NCBI GenBank assembly: GCA_009746045.1
Contig: RPFO01001598.1
Coordinates: forward strand, 1,097,227-1,159,226
Length of the DNA: 62,000 nucleotides
Source of the DNA: Mesostigma viride
Lineage: Eukaryota; Streptophyta; Mesostigmatophyceae; Mesostigmatales; Mesostigmataceae
Direction: 5' to 3'
Position numbers and translations under genes: made by a program. The stretch's first letter is position 1. Each line of letters starts with the position of its first letter. Below, piece after piece: positions 43,986-55,900 of this stretch. Under the pieces are notes generated by a model. It was not told the DNA's origin. It did not search any database and saw only the letters and a program-made list of their open reading frames with translations.

Positions 43986-46900
43986 CGTCGTCATCATCAT
44001 CATCATCAACAACATCACCGCCATCATGATCAACATCTACTTCACCAGCGTCACCATAATCATCAGCATGGTCGTGATCATGAGGATCTTCATCATCCAC
44101 ATCCCCTACAGCCACGATGCCTAGTTGCCCACCAGGCAATGCCAGCATCCCTCCTCAAGACTATATAGCCCATCTGGCAGGGATCATTCCAAGTACTATC
44201 ACACGTGAACAGCAAAGTGCCTGCGAGACACCCACTCGGCCAAACCTGGGATAACATGAGTGGCAGGATATGTGGCAGAGGGTTACCATATAGGCAGGTG
44301 TTTTATTGACAAATAACAAAAAATGCGAGCACCGCATCTACTTGTAGCTATAAGGTCAAACTCTTAGAAGCAGGAGTTTTATTGACAAAAAACAAATAAT
44401 GCGAGCACCACATATACATGTAGCTATAGGGGTCAAACTCTTAAAAGCAGGTGTTTTATTGACAAATAACAAAAAATGCTAGCACCGCATCTGCTTGTAG
44501 CTATAGGGGTCAAACTCTCAAAAGCAGGCGTTTTATTGACAAATAACAAAAAATGTGAGCACCGCATCTACTTGTGGCTATAGGGGTCAAACTCTTAAAA
44601 GCAGGCGTTTTATTGACAAATAACAAAAAATGCGAGCACCGCATCTACTTGTAGCTATAGGGGTCAAACTCTTAAAAGCAGGCGTTTTATTGACAAATAA
44701 CAAAAAATGCGAGCACCGCATCTACTTGTGGCTATAGGGGTCAAACTCTTAAAGCAGGCGTTTTATTGACAAATAACAAAAAATGCGAGCACCGCATCTC
44801 CTTGTAGCTATAGGGGTCAAACCACAAACTGACCACCGTGGTGACCTCCTTGTTCGCGCCACATGCAACCAGGTGCTTTACGACATCCAGATAGCGGTTC
44901 AGTGATGCGACGCACAGCGGGGTCAAGCCATCCTGCACGCAGCAGCCACCATTATCCACATCAGAAACTGACAGCACAGCATCTCCAATATGCGCTTGCG
45001 AATCGGCACCCACAGCAATAGACCATACCCGTGCCCGCTCCCATAAACCACGCCACCGCAAACCACTGCAATAGCTGGCATATAAACTATTCGCCTGGAA
45101 GTACCTCCATTGGAACAGCCACATCTGCTCTTCAGACCCTTTCATCCAACTCAGACACAAACAGATTGGTTCTTTGTAACCGTGGCCATCACTTTGCAGC
45201 AGCGCAAGGGACATGGGCACGGAAATAAGAAATGGGGTTCTACGGCATTGAAGGGGACGAGCCACCAAGAAGTCGATGCCCTCCAATACTCCTTAGTAGC
45301 AGCGTAGACTTGGCAGGGTCCACATCATACACACATCATACAACAAGGGTTGCAGCAAGCCATGGCCCTCATGGCAGCGAGACGCTGAAGAAAAAAGAGG
45401 CGATACGATGCAAACAGAAAATCGGCAAGCACCAACATATGTCGACCACCAAGGGAAGGGACCGGTGGATGGAGCCACGGTCGCAGTAAAAACCAGCAGC
45501 GGGCGCATGTGACGTAGAGATTGCGCCCAACAAGAGAAAACTGGCGATGGGCAACAGACATCTACTGTCGGTACACTAAGGGTGAAGTGTGCTGGGGAAA
45601 ACTGGCGGGTGCATTGAAATAGGGGCGTGACTCTTCTAACCTTGTATTCCCAAGCAAAGTGCGCGAATCATTCCCAATCCTGGCAAGGCAAGGGATCCCT
45701 GGCGTGGCCAAGCCTGGCAACATCTCTGGCAAAGCCTTCTGTGGCAAAAGGTTCCATACATCCAATTCAAGTGGCTTGATGATCTAGAAAATGCCGAAAT
45801 CATGCGCAGAAGCACGTCCACTTGCAACCGCCACTGTAACGGCAAAACTGACCTGGGACCTGGCATCGATGTCGGCCCCCCTGGAGATCAGAAACTTCAC
45901 GACCTCCAGGCGGCCGCATTGTGACGCAAGGAGCAGCGGGGTGCTGCCCCTATTCTGCACGCAGCAGCCACACACAGTCCCTTTGAGCACCAAGCCGCAA
46001 GGATCCACAGGCTGAGAGCAAGATAACCCGCTGCACAAGAACCGGGTGCATTTCCACAAAAATCGTGTGCTACGGATCCATGGACAACACGCTAGTCACT
46101 CCCACCGCTAGGCTTCCGCGAGTGATGACCTGCCAGCTCCTACCGGAGATCATGCATGCCTTCAAACGCCTTGTAATCTAAGTTGCTATCGAGAAAGCAA
46201 ATGGCATGCTTCCAACAAAGAGCTTCGAGGTACTAGTTACTAGCTAACAGTTGAAGTACAAGGTCAAAGTAACCACAAGGAAGAACCGCGGTTCAAAAGA
46301 GTGGCCGAAGACGAGCCATGCAACTAGGTACACGCCAAACGCGAGCCACCAAGAAGACGAGAAAAGGCCAACAACATGCAGTTACTGCTGGCTGCATATA
46401 CAGTGCGTTGACAGGGCGCGTGCCTTACGCAGGGCTCGCAGCAAGCCCTGGCCCTCATGGCAGCATGGTTTTCAAGGTGTGAGGAGCCATATTTCATGGG
46501 CAATAGGCGATGGCCAGAAAAAAAGGATAGAAAAAAGTGGTGAACAGAGCCATCCAGGCACGCGGATATGGAATGCTGGCATTGTCGTGGGCAGATGCAA
46601 TGGCGTGTAGCACAATACAAACCCTAGGTATGTATGGCTCGCAGCACGAGATCGGCCACCCCAACAGCCAGCTTGAAACTCTGGAGGCCTCCAGCAAGCC
46701 AGCAGCCATTTGTATAGACAGGCAGTAGGGGGGGTTGGACCACTTCAACTGGATAATGGCTCCACAGCAGCCAAACATGCCCACAGGCAAATGTAGCAAA
46801 CACAGCCGCTCCATTAAATGCCGCACAAAAAGCTACAACAAACACAATGGCAATGCAGAGATCAGCACGACAGCGACAACCAGCATAGTGCAGCTGCCAT

Positions 46901-49900
46901 TATTTTATTTTTAACACAGACTTTGCACAAGCCAGGCATTGTACAATTGCATGGCTGGTACCTATAATGCCACTAACAAAGCTATGCGCTGTACAGAGTG
47001 CGATACACGTGTATTGCCACAGCCAATATTAAGCTGATTCTTCCAAGTATGTGCAGCGAAATGAAGAATTATGGGAGATGGGCTTACGTGATGCAGAGGC
47101 TTTCAAAAAGCATCCAGCATGAATTGTAGTTTCCGGTCTTGATCTATTGTCCCCCCCCAACATTTTTGTTTTCAGAAAGTGCTAAGAAAACATTAAACCG
47201 CCTGTTGCCACAACAAACATGCAGCCCTCGAGGCCTCCCCAAGCTCATGTCGTTCATCTTGCAATGAGACACCAAAAGGGGTGGATAAATTGACAAATCT
47301 ATTATAACAAGTAAACGGCAGTCAAATATTGTATTACCAGGGATAGCGAAGCGCGGGCGAGCCTGGCAGATTCCGCTGTTACATAGTAGTACGCAAATCG
47401 TTCATAAACACACCCACTCTAGGCTAGCTAGGCCTCCTGAATCAAACCACACTGACCTTGTCCCTGACCTCCTTTCTCGCCCCATTCGCAACGAGCTGCT
47501 CCACGATATCCGCATATCCCAATTTTGATGCAATGTGCAATGGGGTGTCGCCCGCCTGAGTATAACAGCCGCCAAGCATGCACAGAAACCAGCGATTGTG
47601 AAGGTATGCCAGCATCCACAGGCATTCGGCAAACACGATGGACAACCATGGCCCCATTAAATGACACGGGCCCACAATTAAGATGGGCTACTAATTACCG
47701 CAACAAAGGGGTATACAGGAAGCAATATTCTCGTGAACGGGGCAACGGGCCGGAACCAGCCATGACTGGTCGTTTGCCGGCTCCCCCCTCCAGTCATCCG
47801 GCAAGCTGTGAGCACTGCCCAGTCCGATCGAACCTATCTGCTCTATGTATGTAGCATACACTCTTTGGCATGCATGACCAGACGTGTGGTGCACTCCCAA
47901 GCTTGGGGCACCCTTCATAATTAATGGCATCAGCAGGAGGCCTGTCAGTCTGGGCAAGAGCCATGAAGGCCAGGTAACAGCATCTTTCTACACCGTGAGA
48001 ATGTCGAATACAACCTGCTAAAGAGTTCGATTTCCCCTATTAACTACATTGTGACACTTGTTAGCCTCAAATACTGCATGAGGGGACTGGAATATGGCAA
48101 GGCAAGGGCTTCCTCCGTATCCACGGATTGAAAATACACAGACATCCAGGACAACATAAGAGTAACCGGCAAAACGACCTTTGTATGACCGCATGGTGTG
48201 CAGGTGATTGGGGTGCCCTGATAAGAGCACGCAAACGAATGCAGCCTGTTTCAAAAAACACGTGGTATCGTAAGGCATGGTGCAAGTATAGACCATAGAC
48301 ATGAGGCATGCATCTGCACATGGTAAGCACCAACATGATCAATAACTTTTCTACGGAAGAACTCCAGCGGATACCGAAGGAAGAGTAGTATGAGGATCGG
48401 CTGATTCTTCCATGCCAACAGCCCAGCTCGGTGATACGAGGAATGCCAGCATTGACAAGGTTCAAACTGGGCACAAAGCAAAAAAGGCTGCTATTTAAGT
48501 CGCCTTTTTATTTTCTCCCAAAACATCTTTGAAATCTGAGTGAGTCGCGCCTTTTCCGCCCCCCGCCCCCCGCCCCCCGCCCCCCGCCCCCCGCCCCCGC
48601 CCCCCCCCCCGCCCCCCCCCCGCCCCGCCCCCGCCCCCGGCCCCCGGCCCCCCCGCCCCGCCCCCGCCCCCGCCCCCGCCCCGGCCCCCGCCCCGCCCCC
48701 CGCCCCCGCCCCCGCCCCCCGCCCCCGCCCCCGCCCCCGCCCCCCGCCCCCGGCCCCGGCCCCCGTCCCCCGGCCCCCGCCCCTCGCCCCTCGCCCATTA
48801 ATCCCCGCAGTCAGTAAAAGACGATTTCCTGAAACAATTCGCAGCGGCCACGATGGCTCTGTGGACCAGCTTCCCACAGACAAAAAGACATGGGAATGCA
48901 TTGTCTTTATTTCCATGCCTCATGCACGTATGTGCACGTACGTTGCTCAGAGAGAAAACTGCCACAAATACTTCACTGCTGCCATCAAAATAAAGTTTGC
49001 AATGCTACTACCTGTATGCATATGCTGCCTCCAGCTGGTGATGCTGCAGGTGCTTATGGAGAAGGGGCCAACTGCCTGTCGCCACAATTCAAACCCAGCA
49101 TGCTTTTGCCTTCGTGTCTTTGGCCAACTGGAGCTGTTTTTCTTGCCAGCAGGATCATGTGTACATGTGTGCAAGTCTCATATACTCCCTCATTAAGGCG
49201 CCAACACCTATGATCACAAGGGCACCCAGGTTCCATGGGATCAAGACTGGCGAAACCGGTTATCCAACTTTGCACATCATGGTGCTTGGATTATTCAAGA
49301 TCAGTGTGAAACCCCGCAGCATGGCTGGCCAGGTGGATAAAGCGAAACTAACCGTGTTCGTAAACTCCGTCCCCGCGCCGGTTGCGACCAGGCACTTCAC
49401 AACGTCCGTGAATCCGCACAATGACGCCACGTGCAGGGGAGTGCCATCCTGGACACGGTAGCCACAGATGTTAAAAGATCGAAGCCGGATGGATTCAAAG
49501 TGTGTGTGCGCATGTCCATCCACAAGCTAAGCATGCTCCGGCAGCGATTGCGAAGCATGCACCTACACGCACGTTGTATATGCCCTGCCATGCATGACAG
49601 TATCCTCTTAAAAGAAAAGATGGTTACTACGTGTTGAAAAATGTGGCAAGGGTCATGGTCACACAGCCTAACTACGAGAGCCTAGAAGGCCAAAGCCAAG
49701 AGACGTCCATGAAAAGCAAATGACAGTTATGCAGGTAAGCCTGCAATGGTTGTGGGTCAGATCCTACTAGGCCCGATAGCTTGAGGTGAAGGCATGTGTT
49801 CTCTCGCCACAAGCCTAGGTCCCCCCTTGGAAGCGCGCCATGCCAATCCCATGGGCTCGCCCACCCTCATCCCCAGTTTTACACCGTGTAAACCTGTGGA

Positions 49901-52900
49901 CAGCCTCACCGACCTGCATGGTGGTGATCGGTGGCCTCCCAATGGGGGCATGCCTATACCGACAGCATGCACGCTAGAAAACCGTCTGCCTCACCACTGC
50001 CAGGTGCCTGATGCCGTAAATAGTGTAAAAGGCAAGACTGTCAGCCCAAGCATAGCATCACATCGCTTTATCAAACCTGTCTATTATGGGAAGAAAAGCA
50101 AGGTTAAATCCACCTGGTCACGTTGAATCGCGGATTATTAACGCAGGCAATTTAGGCATGGACCAAACAAAATCTAGACTGCAATGGCCAGCTGACTTAA
50201 GATCTTCACAAGCTTCAACAAAAACTCTACTCCGGGTTGTGCACAGAGTTCAGGTTTGCACCTGCAGGTCACAACACTAACAAAAATTCTGTCAAAAAGT
50301 ACTCACAGCTCTAGCCACAATCTTGGCAGTCATACCTTCATACTGTCACACCTTGGATACTGCAAAGAGAACCAAGAGGCATGCGACTATACTTTAAGAT
50401 GATTACTACAACAATGCACAATCACAGAAAATTGCTGGGCATGGGCAGGGCCAGACGATTTCTGCCCTTGCCACTGCATGCGACACGGAAATCCACAATC
50501 CCCACTAGCAACATGCCACGCCAGGCAAAGCAATTACATCGACTTCTCCAAGTCCTGTTGTTCAGTCGGCAAGTTCTGAGGCATCATGCACATAACTGAA
50601 TCATAAGAACAAATAATGATATTTTTTGTACCAGACCGGATTCGAACACAGGACCTCTGGCACGATTTCGCGACTACAGGGATCTTCTGACCCTAGCATA
50701 TCCCAAACTACAGCCCAACGAAACTGATTACTTATTAAACTTATAATCTGCTTAGCTGGTAAAATAAGGTTGCACTTTGCCGTGCAAGCACGCAAGTGTC
50801 CAGTTATCAACGACATGCACAAAGTCTACGAAACCACCATTCTGCCAACGATAATTCTTGATTCTGAGATCACAAGAGGACACAAGAATGGTGAAAACCC
50901 ACCAGATTTCTGCATGCGGCATGAAAGGCATTGCGAACGAGATTGATGCACCAAAGCAAGCAAATTTCACATGGCTGAGCACAGCATTAATGCACAGCGT
51001 CACCTTGGCCTTTGCATCCTTGTTTGCACCACTTGCGACCAGGTGCTTCACAACATCCAGTTGGCTGCTCCAAGTTGCCAGGTGCAGTGGGGTGCGCTCA
51101 TCCTGACCACAAGGAGCCCACAAGCGCCAAACAGAACCAAATCCATACACAACAGAGCACAAAGCACAAACGTGTCAGCAACCAATTACTGGCAGTTGTG
51201 GGCAGCATCCACAAGTACTGGCAGATGGACGTGCTTACAACAATGGACACATACAACGGATGATGATTGCTTGCAAGAGAGATTCTGGATGCATTGGCCT
51301 GCAAGCAGCTGCCGAGAACCATGCCTGCCAAGTGCAAACTGTTTCTCCCAGGTTATATACACAGCACTTTGGACATCCATCGTGAGCCGGCTTAGCTTTG
51401 CTGTGCTTTATATACAACTTATACTTCTTGTGATATGTTCCAGCTCGATGGTGTACGCATCATCTAGGGAAGACCATGAGAAGATCCCATAGCAGTCTTA
51501 GAATTGGCTCACATCGACCATGCATGTTATCAGTACGCATGTCCAACATGGCTCTTAACTTGAGAAGTGTGTAAGGAGGAAGCAGTGCGCACCTAATACA
51601 ACAGACAATCGGAGTAATTTCCCAGCATCGATTTCCCCGCAAGTAACACGCACTGAGTATCCGCAAAGGACAGCACAGCATTTCAAGTTTCATGATAATT
51701 TAAGAAGAAACCATTTATGGGCAGAATTGCCTTGCCATGGCATGCTTGGCACACATGCATTCGTAATGTACCTTTCAACGGGGTATAGTGGACATGGTCT
51801 CATACATAGGCTCAGCTTGCTTTCTACAGGCTGGAACCAGCACAAGCACGCATACTTACTATCTAAGTTTTCTTCTGTGCCCTCTCTACGCTTGACATCA
51901 ACATTTGCTTTGAGATGCTACCACTTCGGCCTTTACGTGCTTGCTGCATACTTCAAGACCCATCTCGTGAGTCGCTAGGGCAGTGGCATAACTGAGTATC
52001 CGGGTGCTATTCCTGGGAGTCAATGGTGCCTTAGCAAGGCCACGGACAAGTCGAGGCTGAGACGGTCCACAACGCTTTGGAAGTGTGTCAAACCTTGTAA
52101 CTCGGGGGGCCACCCCTGGGGGTTTTGGCATTAACAATACCCTGGGACCTCAAGACCTGAGACCAACCACGTCAATTTAACCGAATTAGGTAGTTCTCGA
52201 TACCATTTAATGTTCACAATTGGTTCCCAGTATGATTCAATTAACGTTATGTACACCCGTTCACTACCAAAACTCACCATCCGTCATTGAGAGAACTAAC
52301 TAGACCGGGCTATCATGAATTAATGGCAAGGTGGGTATCCAATTAAGAAAACAATTCATCACGGAACGTAGGGCCTCAATTAACAAAATGGGTGGTGTGT
52401 GGGCATTCGGGTGTAAGGAACTACCTAGAGCTGATACAACACTTGGCTTTTCTCTGTCGGCCGAGTGCCTAAGCAGGGCAGCCATCGACAAACGTTTGTC
52501 TTACAACTTTCGGTGCGATGTCTGATTTGCATGACAAATCCCTACGAAATGCTATTATCAGCTTCGAACTACTCCCATACGCTTACTTCCTTGAGAACCC
52601 CCAGCGCGTGCCGCACAAATCAAGCGCTTTTGCAAGAAAAAATGGCTACCGACAAGTCACAAGTAGCAACGGTTACGTTAATAATATGCAACGCCAGATC
52701 GCCAGCTATGCAGTACATTCCATACCTCAGCCCGGTGCTCCCTCGATCGGGCCTGCTTCAGTCTCAAAAGTGTGCGGCCACGCACGGCCAGCCCATAAAA
52801 TTTCTCACAATTTTTTTATGACTTGTCTGATGCCTACCAGGGGTAATTACACCTAAAAGATGAACCCAGCCTGCGACTTTCTCTCTCATACCACTCAACT

Positions 52901-55900
52901 CAATGCTCAACACCAGTGTTTCAAATAGATAAGAGAAGTTAAAGGCAGTTCAGATAAAGTTGGCACTCTGTGGAGACTACACATAGGGACGATTCAGCCA
53001 TGAAACCCTTGAAAAGACCAGGAGCGATTCCGTAAGAACCCTGGCAGAGTGCACTGACAGGCTCCATCGTAATACATCAAACAATGGTGTTCGTTATTCA
53101 AGGAATACAAAGACCTCCTTGACATGAACACCAAAGGCATGGCCACCACATTCAAGGTTCAACTGACCCCAGAATTCTTGGCGTTCTTGTTTGCACCGCT
53201 CGCGACCAGGTGCTTGACAATGTCTAGGTGGCCCTTCCACGCCGCAGCGTGCAGCGGGGACAACCCCATCTGCACTCGTCAGGCACAAAGCCACCCCGAA
53301 ACCCGCAGTAGACACCCATCGAGTTGCAAACCAGCCAAATCACAGGTTGGAACACTCGTGACTGCCGCGCTGCTTGCCTTACAATGTTCACAGTCCACTT
53401 CTATCATTCCAGCCCCCCCCCCAAAAAAAAAAAAAAAAAATCAACTGAAACCGATGCGCACAATACCGTGATTTGGTGCAGAAAACAAAGTGAAGGTGAG
53501 CGTAAACAAAATGCATGGCAGATTCCCCACACAGCCACACCCTATGCATTGTGGCGACAAATACGCCAGCCGTTTGCCAGTGTTGCCCTAGAAGACTCCC
53601 GAGAGCACAATCAATTTCAGTGAGGCCTAGCTGCCTTCAGGAAATTTGCCATGTTCAGCCATCCTGCCAAGGTAGCACCATGCGAAATGCACCTAACTTG
53701 ATGCACATCCAGGCTTCCATCAGCACAGTGTTTTTGCTAATGGACCTCGCGCGGTCATGTGTGACCGCTGACCGCCGGATTTCGGAGCCCGCGGTCACAC
53801 ATGACCGCCGGATTTTGGTGGCTGCGGTCACACATGACCGCGGGATTTTGGTGACCGCGGTAACAGGCAGCCTGCGGTCACAGGTCTAGTCTTGTGACCG
53901 TTGGTCTGGCACCAGGTAGTGGGTCCATCGGCCGGTAAGTGGTCTGTCAGGTAACTTCGAGCTGTACAGGTTTCGTCAGAATCAGATTTTCGAATCGTTT
54001 ACTAAACAAGGTATTTAGTAACCACTAAAAAGACGTCAGTTAGAAATTCGGCTCTAGTAAGTTTTCAACTTTTTGAAGCAGACAGTAGCGACGTTCCGGC
54101 TACCTCGACTTAAGTTGACCCTAGGGCTTGCGCGCAATACCTGATTTAATGCATTGGCCCTGCGTTCTTGACAATGCGCGAAGTCATCGATGGCTGACGA
54201 CGTCGAAAACATTGCGCTCATTCGCTAGACTGGCGGGGGATCGGCAGCGTGATAATGGCTATGAAAAACGGAACAAAGTAACAACAAAATTTTAGCTTTA
54301 TGTCTAGGTAGCGCCACGCTATAATGGCCGGGTGGGGACTGTCAGAGCTTGCCCTAGCGTTAAATACGAACATGTCGGGTAACGACAAATCACACATGGC
54401 TAGCAAGAATAAAAAAAAGTATAGTTTAGGAGTGGCCTCGGCCTCAGGCAGAGCTAAGGTCACCAGGTTTACAATCGTGGCTCGTTCCACGAAAGTCATC
54501 AGGCACAGCGTGCCACAGCCCTCCTGACAACTCCATGCCCGAAGCAAGGCCGGATTCGGCGCCATCGTCAGGCAACTTGCAGCCGCCTGGGAATGTGAAA
54601 AGTGTCGGAGCTAGTCGCCGTTTGGAATCTAACGAGACGAACAAGGGGGAAGGGCCTTCAAGCACTGGCAGGACGCCAAGCCACGGCGCATGGGTGGATC
54701 AACGGGCCACCAATGGACCACCGCCGCTGCTGGCAGCAGCGCAGAAAGCCTACTCGCCATTTCAGTGGAAGTCGAGGATGATGATGACCCATTGCCCCTT
54801 TGATTTTTCATACCCAAAACTTGTGGAAGATGTGGGCATTTGACGATGAATGGTGCCGTGATGGCCTTCGGGCTTAGGTCTATGCAAGAAGATGCGACGT
54901 GTCTATTAACTGAGACAACCACAGTCAAGGATGTATCATGTATGCTATTGTTTTATGTAGCATTTTCAGTCAAGCAGGTAGGATTCAGCTTTTAAACCTC
55001 CGTAGCCGTTAGACCATGCCCCATGGCCCTAGTGGCCAAGTCACAACTCAAAGGTGTAATCATTGATGTGTATTGAGTATTATGAATGCGCCATTAGGGT
55101 AAGCAAGTTTGTGTTTATGCCCAAGGCTTAAGGCCCGAGGGGGAAGGGTAATCTAATTGTATTGATGCAAGAATTCCACATAAGAACAAACCACTAAGTT
55201 GTTATGTAAGTAGACTAAGGCCAAAGTGCCTATAGCGGGCCCCCCCTGGCCCCCCCACAAGCCTAGGCCGAGGCATTCAAGCGTACAACACATCACACAC
55301 AGTGCTTGCAACAAAGCTAGTAATGTAAGGTCATGCGCGACCGCGGAATTTTGTGGCCGAGGTCACCGCGACCGCAGGATTTCGGGGGCCGAGTTCACAC
55401 GCGACCGCAGCCCAAAAACCCTCAGCAAAAACACTGCATCGGCATCAGGACCAAGAGGCAAATACCAGCATACGTACCATGCATGGTGAGCATACCGTGG
55501 CTGGGCTGGTAGCTTATGTGAAAGGTTGAAAGGTAGCGGTATACGAACATGCATCATATGCACATTCAGAAAATAACCAGCATGGGGTTATCAACAAAAC
55601 ACCAGCATACCTTGGCTGCGGAGTTGACGTTGGCACCAACGGCCACCAGGTGCTTGACGTCATCCAGACGACCTTCCCAGCATGCCTCGAGCAGAGGGTT
55701 CTTTTCCTGGCAGTTTCACAAACAGCAATATATGGCAACCACTTACATAATCACCACGTTAGACATGCAGGGCCACATGTTGAAGAAGCAGGACCACATT
55801 CCCTGTTGTAGGGAGAAATTTTCTTCAAGGCTCCTGTTCCTAATCACGCCGTGACAGCTGCCAACATCTATAAAAATTGTCTGATGCAAGCCCTGAACCC

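Noticed and set aside
43626-44168. Poly-His / poly-Pro / poly-Thr frames
   Set aside because: CCA/CCG array in an ankyrin intron; no conserved flanks.
44294-44827. CRISPR-like array
   Set aside because: The 77-bp units are contiguous with no unique spacers and the genome is eukaryotic.
48508-49196. Pro-rich or Gly-rich protein over the C-rich array
   Set aside because: Frame openness comes from the CCCCCG repeat; no conserved sequence on either side.
50630-50720. tRNA gene on the minus strand (TGTTCGAATCC)
   Set aside because: Only a B-box-like T loop is present. The T stem and acceptor do not pair and no A box was found.
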